The translations under genes and the position numbers were made by a program. Under the pieces are notes generated by a model. It did not search any database. It worked only from the letters and a program-made list of their open reading frames with translations, and was not told where the DNA came from. 64,000 bases of DNA from CAYYIS01 sp964470965 (GTDB lineage: Bacteria; JAAXHH01; JABIQT01): assembly GCA_964470965.1 (NCBI GenBank), contig CAYYIS010000026.1, positions 6,123 to 70,122 on the forward strand, read 5' to 3'. Positions 34,647-43,029 of the stretch are shown here, in pieces. Every line of letters begins with the position of its first letter. Position 1 is the first letter of the stretch.

Positions 34647-35420
34647 TTAGAATAACTGATACGCAATCCACCCGCCGTCAACGGGTAGCGTCTCAGCGGT
34701 AATGTAGGAAGCTTCGTCGCTCGCCAGGTATAGTACGGCGTCTGCGACTTCGTCCGGTGTACCGAGCCTTCGCATGGGGGTGCGGCGCTCGTAGGCTTCC
34801 ACGGTGGCAGAACCCTCGGCAATCCCTTTGCGGACCATATCTGTCATGACCACAGCGGGCGCCACGCCTACGACTCGGACGCCACGACCAGCCCATTCTA
34901 CGCCCAGAGCCTCCGTCAACGCCATCAGGCCGGCTTTAGCCGTGCCGTAGGCGACACGGCCTTCGATCGGCTTGCAGCCAATCACCGAAGCGATGTTGAC
35001 GATGACGCCCGCACCGCGCGCCAGCATCGGCCCGCACACCGCCTGGCTGCAATAGAACGCGCCGGACAGCATCACATCGAGCGTCTCGCCCCACTGATTC
35101 AAAGGCAGAGTCTCAGCTGGCCCTTTGTGAGCCACTCCGGCATTGTTTACCCACACGTCGATGGCGCCGTACCTATCGACTAGCCTGTTCACCAATTCAA
35201 CACTCTGTTCGGGAACACGAACATCGAGTGCCTCGAAAATAACCTGGGCACCATCGGCACGCAATCCCCCGGCGGCCTGAATACCCTTCTCCTTGTCAAC
35301 ATCCGAAAGTACCACCCGGGCGCCTACCTCAGAGAAACGGCGGCCCAGTTCCAAGCCGAGTCCGCCGGCGCTACCGGTAATCACCACCGTTTTACCGATG
35401 AAGCAGTTCTGTGCATCCAT
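34647..35420 (-). CDS. SDR-family NAD(P)-dependent oxidoreductase
   Basis: 257 residues from the ATG at 35420 (GGAGGAAGA lies about 9 bases upstream; the longer 35444 start would contain it). Classical SDR: GSAGGLG nucleotide loop, NNAGVAH, catalytic serine in VNIASVIG and Y-G-T-A-K. The C-terminal WIAYQLF and PVDGG end are typical of the 3-oxoacyl-ACP reductase/glucose dehydrogenase-like subgroup. Oxidises or reduces a hydroxyl/carbonyl of an unknown metabolite with NAD(P)H. It lies 107 bases downstream of miaA and may be transcribed with it. Confidence 0.9.
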   Translation of the reverse strand: MDAQNCFIGKTVVITGSAGGLGLELGRRFSEVGARVVLSDVDKEKGIQAAGGLRADGAQVIFEALDVRVPEQSVELVNRLVDRYGAIDVWVNNAGVAHKGPAETLPLNQWGETLDVMLSGAFYCSQAVCGPMLARGAGVIVNIASVIGCKPIEGRVAYGTAKAGLMALTEALGVEWAGRGVRVVGVAPAVVMTDMVRKGIAEGSATVEAYERRTPMRRLGTPDEVADAVLYLASDEASYITAETLPVDGGWIAYQLF

Positions 35421-35526
35421 ACAAACTCTTCCTCCAGCAGCCATCCCGATTCAACGTCAACCAACTGCCGGTTAATCTCATCCACGCCAGGATAGGAATA
35501 GCAGTCACATACACGTGAAAAGATGC

Positions 35527-36462
35527 CTATACCAGCGACGCCATAATCTCATCACACACCCTGTCAATATCCGGCTCATGCGATAGCGTCAGCCAGGTTA
35601 TCCGGTCCGTGTGACGAAACCAGGTTATCTGACGTTTTGCGTAACGGCGTGTCTGCTGCTTAATCAAACCAACCGCCTCGTCCAGAGGCAAATCGCCCTG
35701 GAGATAGGCTATGATCTCCGCATAGCCGAATGTATTCAGCGCGGCTGTCTCCGCCGTGTACCCCATGTCCAGAAGCATCCGCACCTCATTCACCAACCCC
35801 AACGACATCATACTGTCCACCCTTGCATCCGCTCTTGCGTACAGTTCCGCCCGGTCTCTTTGAAGTCCGATTATATGCAGGTTCAACAGTGATGGATTGG
35901 GTGATGCATTCCGGTGCCAGGTGGTAAGCGCCGTGCCCGTAGCCTCATATACCTCGAGGGCACGTCCGATACGTTGCCGGTCATTGAGATGGATACGCGC
36001 CGCCGCCGCCGGATCGACAGTATTGAGCCTGTCATGCAATTCGTTGGTCTTTTTCCCCTCGAAATCCTTTCTTATCCGCTCCAGAACCTGGCCTGGAATC
36101 TGCGGCCCTTCGAACAGACCGCCCGTCAGCGCCCGGACGTACAATCCAGCGCCACCGACGATCAATGGGGGGAGGTCCATGTCCTGCCTCTCTTTCAGCA
36201 CCTTCTGTACATCCCGCACATAGGTCCCGGCGCTGTACGTCTGATCCGGATCGATAATGTCGATCAGGTGGTGGCGAACCGTCCCCCGTTCTTCAACCGT
36301 GGGTTTAGCGGTACCAATGTCCATATGACAGTAAATCTGACGGGAGTCGGCGGAGATGATTTCGGTTTGCAATCGCTGCGCGAGGGCGACGGCTACGGCG
36401 GTTTTTCCGACAGCGGTCGGACCGACTACAGCGATAGCCTTGGGTTGAGGATTCGAAGACAT
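35527..36462 (-). CDS. miaA: tRNA dimethylallyltransferase
   Basis: 311 residues, normal length. The P-loop is VVGPTAVGKT at the N-terminus, followed by EIISADSRQIY (substrate A37/tRNA-binding region), YSAGTYVRDVQ and GGAGLYVRALTGG, RQRIGRALEVYEATG and, near the end, RRYAKRQITWFR. It transfers a dimethylallyl group from DMAPP to N6 of A37 in tRNAs that read UNN codons. It is one of the few housekeeping genes in the window. Neither hfq nor mutL, its common neighbours, is nearby; it lies 56 bases after a PhyH gene and before an SDR gene. Confidence 0.96.
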   Translation of the reverse strand: MSSNPQPKAIAVVGPTAVGKTAVAVALAQRLQTEIISADSRQIYCHMDIGTAKPTVEERGTVRHHLIDIIDPDQTYSAGTYVRDVQKVLKERQDMDLPPLIVGGAGLYVRALTGGLFEGPQIPGQVLERIRKDFEGKKTNELHDRLNTVDPAAAARIHLNDRQRIGRALEVYEATGTALTTWHRNASPNPSLLNLHIIGLQRDRAELYARADARVDSMMSLGLVNEVRMLLDMGYTAETAALNTFGYAEIIAYLQGDLPLDEAVGLIKQQTRRYAKRQITWFRHTDRITWLTLSHEPDIDRVCDEIMASLV

Positions 36463-36518
36463 GGAGGTTGCACAGCTTGTGGGTATTATGTTACTTTCTT
36501 ATAAAGAATCGAATCACC

Positions 36519-37364
36519 TTAAATAACAACAGTATGTGGAGCCTGTTCCGGCAACCCATGCTCGCTCGCCCATTCCCGCAGCGGCCACTCATGACCGTTC
36601 GGATCGAAGTTTCCTCTTGTATCTATGCAGGCACCGAGTAACTGGCGGCCGATATCATCCAGCTTTTCTGTTAATTGGTCGTCCGGCTGCCTCCGGTCGT
36701 TGTAATAGTGCAGATAATGATCCGCCTTGACCCACCGGAAGTGATATCCATAGATAACGACCTTGGCGGTTTCCTTCTGACAGTTGATGCCCGGTGCATG
36801 ATACGTGCGGCTCTCGAACAGAAACGCATCGCCGGGTTTCATAAAAATTTCTTCATATTCCGGAGGATGGGCAGCGCCCTCCGGAATAGCCAGCGGTGCC
36901 GGAAACTTATTACTCCCGCGGACGAACAGGGTCGCACCGGAGTTGGGCGTGGTGAAATCCGTAAGACAGTAGCCGACCTTCAACCCGACCCGCGGCAGAT
37001 TCGCATGGCCGAGATCCAGGCTCACGCCCACGTCACGGTGCCAGTTAACACCATCGAATGAACCCAACGGTTGTGGATGCTTGTAAATCAGGGCCGTGTT
37101 GGTGACGTGCAGGTTATGACCAAGGAGCTGAATGATCAACGGCACAGTTTTTGAATGCGTTAATAATTCCGTAAAGGCATCCTCCTGTACCAGGCCGTCC
37201 CTACGGTGAGCATAGAATCCTTCGTATTTGAAGCCGTCCATCAACCGGTCACCCGCCTCGAGGAGCCGGTCGACCATATCCGTATCGAGCACATCGCGGA
37301 CGATCAGGTATCCGTCATTCTCGAATGACTCCCGCTGCTCGTCTGTAAGAAGAGTAAATTCCAT
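36519..37364 (-). CDS. PhyH-family Fe(II)/2-oxoglutarate dioxygenase-like protein
   Basis: 281 residues. The metal triad is intact: H109-R-D111 in NWHRDVG and H189 in RTYHAPGIN. The expected 2-oxoglutarate-binding arginine, found 9-11 residues later in the other four paralogues, is not present here; the corresponding stretch reads KETAKVVIYGY, so K201 may substitute. The N-terminus (QRESFENDGYLIVRDVLD) is typical of PhyH. The C-terminal 60 residues are hydrophilic and not conserved in the others. 56 bases separate it from miaA. Substrate unknown; activity with 2-oxoglutarate is uncertain. Confidence 0.85.
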   Translation of the reverse strand: MEFTLLTDEQRESFENDGYLIVRDVLDTDMVDRLLEAGDRLMDGFKYEGFYAHRRDGLVQEDAFTELLTHSKTVPLIIQLLGHNLHVTNTALIYKHPQPLGSFDGVNWHRDVGVSLDLGHANLPRVGLKVGYCLTDFTTPNSGATLFVRGSNKFPAPLAIPEGAAHPPEYEEIFMKPGDAFLFESRTYHAPGINCQKETAKVVIYGYHFRWVKADHYLHYYNDRRQPDDQLTEKLDDIGRQLLGACIDTRGNFDPNGHEWPLREWASEHGLPEQAPHTVVI

Positions 37365-37506
37365 TAGTGCAACCTGCCAAAAATGCCTTACGGTGAATGG
37401 TTCTTATCATTCAAGGAGCTATCGCACGCTAACAGCGAGAGGGCATCGGCCAGAAAATGAGCCCCATGTAAACAAGCTGCTTAAATCCGTACTCCTGAGC
37501 CTGGTG

Positions 37507-38667
37507 TCAACTTGTCTCACGCTTCCACCAGGTTCGCGGCTTCATACGTCCACCGAATCCGAGTCTGTCATCCAGAAACAGCATGAAACGGCGTAAGAAG
37601 GTGCCGGCCAGCCGGATACCCAGACGGTTGTACCATTTGGAAAAGTCTTTGTTGTACGGGCAGACCCGGATGCATATGGAACAGTCGGTGTTCTGCGCGG
37701 CCCAGTAGCTGAAGCATTTTTCACCGTCTACCGACCATTTCCTGACGCCTTTTATGTTGGACTGGTTGTACCGCTCCGTCGATGGCGCCCCATGCGGAAC
37801 AGCGTCCACTGGACAGGCGCTAGCGCACTTGCGGCAGACACCACAGAATTCTTTCACGCCGAAGCGGATCGGTTTGTCAATGGCCAGCGGCATATCGGTA
37901 TATATCTTACCAAGACGTACACGTGGACCGTATTCTTTTGTCACCAACAGCCCCAGACGGCCATATTCCCCCAAGCCGGCCTTTATGGCCAGCGGTACGG
38001 CCAGGGACGAATCATTCATACTGGCTACGGCATTGTAACCGAGATTGCGTATGTACTGCGCCGTAGCCAGGACCACCAGCGCATCGTGTGAATACCCCAG
38101 TCCCGTCGCGGCACCGCTGAGCGCCGAGGGTACCGTTCGGATCAGATCGTAATCCATTGCCTGGGCGGTTACGATAACATACGGTAGGTCTTCCGGCACA
38201 TCGTTGGGACGTGCCGTGCCGCTCATATCGCTGAATTTTTCGGTATACAGCCAGCGGGGATCGTTATCCGTGATACCGGCCAGACTGGCGCCGAAGCCCT
38301 TCGCTACACTCTTTACTTCTTCAGCGGCTTCCTCTGGCGTTTCAAATTCCGTTTTCTGAGCGGCCACATCTCGGTAGAGCGTAAACGCGTCCGAGAACCC
38401 CTCCCGACGGTCCTCGTCCTGCTTCAACTCGGTAAAAAGATCGCTCACGTGCCAAGTGGCATTTCGCAGCGCATAGTCCTTCTGCGTAAACCCATCCGCC
38501 TTCCGCCACTTCTCCAACGGCTCCCGGTAGGTCTCGTAGAACACCCTGGCCTTGTCACTGCGAATCCGCTCATCCCACCACGATCGGCGAAAGACATCGT
38601 CTTTTTGAGCAAATCTCTCGAATTCCTCTGTTACTTCTAATCGGCTCATTGTTTGATTTGTTGACAC
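37507..38667 (-). CDS. Cytosolic reductive-dehalogenase-like (RdhA/QueG-type) iron-sulfur cobalamin protein
   Basis: 386 residues from GTG 38667 or ATG 38649; neither has a ribosome binding site. Two [4Fe-4S] ferredoxin-type motifs are near the C-terminus: C275-x2-C-x2-C-x3-C285-P and C318...C329-x2-C-x3-C336-P. The cobalamin domain has GLGYSHDA, SMNDSSLAVPLA, GLGEYGRLGLLVTKEYGPRVR, equivalent to the reductive dehalogenase core; Y192, N218 and R249 align by eye with the catalytic Tyr/Asn/Arg of PceA. There is no Tat signal and no RdhB anchor, so it is not respiratory; a cytoplasmic catabolic role is expected. It is longer than QueG by about 40 residues at the N-terminus. No cobalamin riboswitch seen. 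Confidence 0.82.
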   Translation of the reverse strand: MSTNQTMSRLEVTEEFERFAQKDDVFRRSWWDERIRSDKARVFYETYREPLEKWRKADGFTQKDYALRNATWHVSDLFTELKQDEDRREGFSDAFTLYRDVAAQKTEFETPEEAAEEVKSVAKGFGASLAGITDNDPRWLYTEKFSDMSGTARPNDVPEDLPYVIVTAQAMDYDLIRTVPSALSGAATGLGYSHDALVVLATAQYIRNLGYNAVASMNDSSLAVPLAIKAGLGEYGRLGLLVTKEYGPRVRLGKIYTDMPLAIDKPIRFGVKEFCGVCRKCASACPVDAVPHGAPSTERYNQSNIKGVRKWSVDGEKCFSYWAAQNTDCSICIRVCPYNKDFSKWYNRLGIRLAGTFLRRFMLFLDDRLGFGGRMKPRTWWKRETS

Positions 38668-39072
38668 ATTGGCTGAATACCCGGCAGGCCAACCCTATTC
38701 AACGGGGTGTTCCGCCAATCCGTCAATACCTTAAGTGTCTAAATTTCCTATGCGCCGTGGCTTCGCAGGCGCCTGAAATTGAAGGCGATGTATTAGTCAC
38801 ACTACCCGGCTTCTCCTGTGTTTCCGGTGTGCAGCGTTGGAACATCTTGTCTATCATATAAATCTATTGAGTGGGTCGACGAAAACACCATGCTGCGTGT
38901 GATACTGATTGCCGAATACGCAGTGGTGTTCAACGTGTGTGTCGGTGGTAATTTCTTTCTGTCCCCGCCCACTCCGCCCGATTACGGGATCAACGCGTTA
39001 ATCGGCGATTGGATCTTCGCGATTCCCGAGGCTTCTCCAACAGTGAGAATACGCTGAAAAGGATCCACAATC
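38668..39072. other. Intergenic region, no gene seen
   Basis: About 400 bases between the RdhA-like gene and an SDR gene, both on the minus strand. Open frames of about 70-80 codons on the plus strand have no ribosome binding site and no recognisable sequence. No strong hairpin is evident. Confidence 0.4.
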
Positions 39073-39852
39073 TTATACCCCGACCGGGGCCAGCCATCCG
39101 CCGTCTACCGGCAACGCGGCACCAGTGATCCATTCCGCATCGTCCGAAGCGAAGAAAACCGCAGCGCGGCCGATATCACTGGGCAGCCCCAGACGCGGCA
39201 GTGGAGTCTTCTCCAGGCAATCATCTATCTGTTCCTGCGTCAAATAATCCTGGATGGGTGTTTCGATATATCCAGGACATATGGCGTTGACCGTGATGCC
39301 CCGCGCCCCTACTTCTATGGCCGTATCCCGCGTCAGGTTGAGCACGCCGGCTTTGGCGGGCGCATAGGCCGGGCCGCCGCCGCCGTGAAACGCATGTACA
39401 GACGCCACGTTGATGATTCGGCCGGCTTTAGAATCTCTGAGATGCGGGATCACGAACTTCGTGGATAGAAAAAGGCCCCTGATATTAACACCTATGACCT
39501 TATCCCAATCCGCTACGCCCAAGGTCTGGCTATCCCCCGGGATAAATATACCGGCGTTGTTGACCAGAATATCGATACCACCGAAGTGGGATGCCGCGTC
39601 CTGCATCAAGTTCCTCACCGAGGCCTCATCTCCCATATCCGTCCGGACGAACAATCCTTTGCCGCCGATCTTCTCGACCTCTTCCAAAACAGGCGTAGTC
39701 ACATCCTGATCGTGGTATTTCCCAGGCTTCGGATATTCCTGAACATCCGCTACCACGACCTTCGCCCCTTCCTTGACAAACTCCATGCATATCCCACGTC
39801 CTATGCCCGAACTGCCACCCGTTACGATGGCGACACGATTCTTCAGCTTCAT
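39073..39852 (-). CDS. SDR-family NAD(P)-dependent oxidoreductase
   Basis: 259 residues. Cofactor loop GGSSGIGRG, acid residue in VVADVQE, NNAGIFIPGD, catalytic serine in NVASVHAFHG and Y-A-P-A-K. A run GGGGPAYAP before the catalytic tyrosine is glycine-rich. The end WITGAALPVDGGWLAP is characteristic of the 3-oxoacyl-reductase/sugar-dehydrogenase type. Cytoplasmic; substrate unknown. It lies 49 bases downstream of the small acidic reading frame and the sialidase-like gene, so the three probably form one unit. Confidence 0.9.
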   Translation of the reverse strand: MKLKNRVAIVTGGSSGIGRGICMEFVKEGAKVVVADVQEYPKPGKYHDQDVTTPVLEEVEKIGGKGLFVRTDMGDEASVRNLMQDAASHFGGIDILVNNAGIFIPGDSQTLGVADWDKVIGVNIRGLFLSTKFVIPHLRDSKAGRIINVASVHAFHGGGGPAYAPAKAGVLNLTRDTAIEVGARGITVNAICPGYIETPIQDYLTQEQIDDCLEKTPLPRLGLPSDIGRAAVFFASDDAEWITGAALPVDGGWLAPVGV

Positions 39853-39901
39853 CGATTTTCTCCCAACACAATCGAAATTCGAATACTAAACCGATTTGTA
39901 T

Positions 39902-40153
39902 TCAATCGCATATTCTCCCACTCCACATATCCCCCAGTGCTACCCTGCACATATCGCCACCGTCTTCCTCTAATTGTGACAACCTGAAGCGGTCTTCTAT
40001 GGGACCAATCGTCCAGCAGTTGTCCTCCGAAATGGATTCTACGGGCGGGCCTTCGTCGTTCAGCGGACAGATATCCCGCATTTCTGTCCAAACGCCGTTT
40101 TCGTCCTGATCTGCCAACCGCTCTCTTAGAATCGCCAAGTTTTCAATTTCCAA
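39902..40153 (-). CDS. Small acidic hypothetical protein (weak call)
   Basis: 83 residues from a TTG start 4 bases after the sialidase-like stop. The composition is very acidic and unlike a chance frame (DQDENGVWTEMRDICPLNDEG), and it fills the space between two same-strand genes. No domain or motif is recognised and no ribosome binding site is present. It may be a real small protein or a chance open frame. Confidence 0.35.
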   Translation of the reverse strand: MEIENLAILRERLADQDENGVWTEMRDICPLNDEGPPVESISEDNCWTIGPIEDRFRLSQLEEDGGDMCRVALGDMWSGRICD

Positions 40154-40156
40154 TGT

Positions 40157-41092
40157 TCAGGTCAATTCCATCCGTGCCAGATAAATCGAAGTCTTTTGCT
40201 CGTGCGACGAATAATAGCTCACCCATAACAGGTCTTCGTGCCAGACCATGCCCGCATAGCTGGTATCGCCGCCCGATGGCAAACGCTGGAATTCAGAGAT
40301 TGTTCCGGCATCCGCATCGATCCAGCAGAGGGAAGTCCATGCCGGCCCCCAACCCTCCTCCCCACCGTAGAACCGAACCGCAGCCACGAGGCGTCCGTCA
40401 GGGATCTGAATCATATCCGGCCCGCCGAAGCGGACGCCCAGATCCTTCCAGGTCCAGTCCGTATACGGCGGGGCGGCGATGCCGATCAAGCCGGTTGAGG
40501 GTTCTTCCCCATGGACATCGCGGCGCAGAAGGCACAGACAGGTGCCGTTTTCGAGAAACACCAGGGAGGATTCGTTCGAATAGCCCCTATCGACAAGCGT
40601 TTCCACCAGCGATTCGAATGTGACGCCGTCCCGGCTTATGTACAGCCGCGTGGTGCGGGTGGTCCCGGTCCCGTATCCGATGCCGTAGGCCACACCCTTG
40701 TGCCAAGTAACCCGCCACAGCCAGTAATTTGCATGGCCTACATCGTGGCCGGCGCCCCACGTTCGTCCGTCCACCGAGAACCAGGTTCTGGACTGATGCC
40801 GAATTGGCGCGGGCTGATGCACCGCCGCCGCTCCGACGAGCATCAGGCGTCGGTCCGGTGTGACCGACAGCTTCGCATCGCGCAGGTCCGCCGTATCGTC
40901 CGTGATTAACGCCGCACTGGTCCACGAGTTACCATCCCGAGAGGTGATCACCCGGAGGGCGCCGTCAGCGGATACGTGGCTCTCTCCTTCACGAAACACG
41001 CAGAACCATTTTTCTTGGAACCGCACCAGGTCCGTGAATGCGTTATGCGGCGCCCCGTCCCATATTCTTTTCACATCCAATGGTTTTTTCAC
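40157..41092 (-). CDS. Sialidase-like beta-propeller glycosidase/exo-sialidase family protein
   Basis: 311 residues. Asp-box repeats punctuate the sequence, S-x-D-G-x-x-W/F in SRDGNSW, SVDGRTW and SRDGVTF, marking a six-bladed sialidase propeller. An N-terminal R-I-W-D-G and FREG, and the tyrosine-rich Y-S-N-E-S-S and W-V-S-Y-Y-S motifs, may supply the active site, but the full arginine triad of true sialidases is not apparent. No signal peptide, so it is predicted to be cytoplasmic, unlike most sialidases. Possibly a lyase or glycosidase of a related type. First gene of a unit with the small acidic frame and the SDR. Confidence 0.7.
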   Translation of the reverse strand: MKKPLDVKRIWDGAPHNAFTDLVRFQEKWFCVFREGESHVSADGALRVITSRDGNSWTSAALITDDTADLRDAKLSVTPDRRLMLVGAAAVHQPAPIRHQSRTWFSVDGRTWGAGHDVGHANYWLWRVTWHKGVAYGIGYGTGTTRTTRLYISRDGVTFESLVETLVDRGYSNESSLVFLENGTCLCLLRRDVHGEEPSTGLIGIAAPPYTDWTWKDLGVRFGGPDMIQIPDGRLVAAVRFYGGEEGWGPAWTSLCWIDADAGTISEFQRLPSGGDTSYAGMVWHEDLLWVSYYSSHEQKTSIYLARMELT

Positions 41093-41752
41093 GAGATTGG
41101 AATTCCTCTCACCTTTCTTTGTCCTTATTTAGTCTCATACTCGTTGAGGCCCGGGGCTACCCACGTTTTCGCCAATTCAACCTAGGTTTCGTGAGCAAAA
41201 TTAGATCGAACGGCATGCAGGTTTTAGACATCGCACACGGCTCTAAAATTGATCTCCGCGAAGGGCACTCCAGCGGAAAATTTTCTCGTATTGACCGCCC
41301 CGACGTATTCTCATTGCGGAACGATAAGCCTGCCATTTTCACCGTCAACAACGGCAAAGGACTTAAAATCAACCCTTTACACCAACATCATCTCGTCTTT
41401 CCCCGTCCACCTCTCGACGCAGACAGCCCCTTTAACTCCTTAACTGGATTTACGCCTACCCTGTAATCTTTGTTCGTGAATAGATCATTGTATTATAACC
41501 CACCCGCGGATCAGGGCAAGAGGCCAGTGGTAAATCCATTACTCACAGGCACAGACACGTTACACTGGGGAGCGACCGTAGTATGTAATAAAATTTGGAC
41601 CTCCTACGAAAGATGTAACAGGATGGCTTCAATTAGCTCAAATTCCGATTGAATGTCAAAGGTTTTATGGAAACCCTTCGATCCTTTTGACAGGAGCGTT
41701 CCACGAGGATATATTGCATGTTATTACTCATCATAAACAAGGGGAAGTTACT
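41093..41752. other. Intergenic region, no gene supported
   Basis: About 660 bases between divergent genes. A plus-strand frame to 41466 and a minus-strand one of 71 codons are open, but both are without a ribosome binding site and with different codon composition from the neighbours. The right end holds the leader of the DUF1684 lipoprotein gene. No repeats or hairpins stand out. Confidence 0.4.
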
Positions 41753-42673
41753 ATGCAATCGAGTACTTTATCCGTCATGCTGCCCGTCCTCTGCGCCGTT
41801 TTTTTGATCATAGTTTTCATAGCATGCGATACCCCGAAACCGCCAGGTCTAAAGATGGACCCAGCGACCCATAAGATGGAGATCAATCAATGGCACGAGA
41901 ATCGGATCGCTTCGCTGACGAGCCAGTCCGGCTGGCTGAACCTATCCGGCCTGTTCTGGCTGAAAGAGGGCGTTCACACATTCGGGGCACATGAATCTAA
42001 CGACCTGGTGTTTCCAGCGGGCAAGGCGTCTGATCATATTGGAACGTTCTTATTAAAGGACGGTGCGGTCAGCATTAAAGTCAACCCCGGTGTGGAGGTT
42101 CTTAATGACGGGGTACCCGTGACTGAAATGGACCTAATCGTCGGAACAGAACTGACGCACGGATCGTTGAGCTGGTTCGTCATAGAACGGGAGGGCGGGA
42201 GCAAAGCCGTGCGGCTGCGGGACAGCGAACACCCGGACCTCCAGTCGTTCAACGGCATCGAGAGGTACGAGATCAATCAGGCCTGGCGTGTTAAGGCGAC
42301 CATGGAAGCCTATGATCCACCGAAATTGCTCACGGTACCCACAATATACGGTACGGTCCGTGAGCAGCCGTCGCCCGGCGTGCTGGTATTCGAGATCGAC
42401 GGTGAAGAATATCGACTGGATCCGATAGATGGAAATCGGCTTTTCATAATTTTTGCAGATGAAACCAATGGTCGGGAAACGTACGGTGCCGGCCGTTTCC
42501 TGTACATAGATCCGCCCGGACCGGACGGGACTACCGTCATCGACTTCAACAAGGCCTACAACCCGCCCTGCGCGTTCACAGCCTTTGCCACCTGCCCGTT
42601 ACCCCCGATACAGAACCGCCTGCAGGTTGCAGTAACGGCCGGGGAAAAACAGTACGAGGCAGGGATACATTAG
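41753..42673 (+). CDS. DUF1684-family lipoprotein
   Basis: 306 residues from ATG 41753 (GGGGAAG about 6 bases upstream; the frame remains open upstream but without a start signal). A lipoprotein signal, ILIIVFIAC, places Cys near residue 24, so it should be anchored to the membrane. The rest matches DUF1684: WLNLSGLFWLKEGVHTFG, a middle beta domain, and the highly characteristic YNPPCAFTAFATCPLPP near the C-terminus. Function unknown; homologues are secreted or periplasmic in many heterotrophs. Single gene. Confidence 0.82.
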   Translation: MQSSTLSVMLPVLCAVFLIIVFIACDTPKPPGLKMDPATHKMEINQWHENRIASLTSQSGWLNLSGLFWLKEGVHTFGAHESNDLVFPAGKASDHIGTFLLKDGAVSIKVNPGVEVLNDGVPVTEMDLIVGTELTHGSLSWFVIEREGGSKAVRLRDSEHPDLQSFNGIERYEINQAWRVKATMEAYDPPKLLTVPTIYGTVREQPSPGVLVFEIDGEEYRLDPIDGNRLFIIFADETNGRETYGAGRFLYIDPPGPDGTTVIDFNKAYNPPCAFTAFATCPLPPIQNRLQVAVTAGEKQYEAGIH

Positions 42674-43029
42674 TTCCCATACCTTCCAAACCTCTCTGCA
42701 GCAAACCGGGTGGAGATGGGGATGCCTCTCGTTAAGGTTATTTTTCAAGGGGTTTCAATCGGCCCACAGCCAAAAAATGGTGAATTTGATACTTGTTGCG
42801 GCAATACCCTCCCTAATGCCACAGGTAATCCGTATATGACCGCGCCTCATGGCAACAGAACCATTATGACTAACTCTGTATAGATAGGTACATGCACTCG
42901 TCCCCCCTTCAAATGTGGGAGGGGTATTCTTTCTTGTAGTTTTCAACTGTTCCTTTTATTTTGTTTAATTTTCAGGAAAAGGAACCTGATTACCCTGTTG
43001 TTTTACAGGAGAACTAGCCGCGAGGTCGC
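42674..43029. other. Intergenic region with a possible transcript-end hairpin
   Basis: About 355 bases, no gene seen. A C-rich/G-rich stem (CCCCCC near 42903, GGGAGGGG near 42920) is followed by a T-rich stretch at 42928-42940 and may act as a terminator for the plus-strand DUF1684 gene, although it is 230 bases after the stop. AT-rich DNA leads to the Gfo gene. Confidence 0.35.

Noticed and set aside
38668..39072. Cobalamin riboswitch upstream of the reductive-dehalogenase-like gene
   Set aside because: No B12-box-like sequence (AGCCxGGAGACCTGCC-type) on the minus strand in the leader.
41038..41466. 142-residue plus-strand frame in the gap before the DUF1684 gene
   Set aside because: It begins inside the antisense of the sialidase-like gene and has no ribosome binding site, and its translation is not protein-like.
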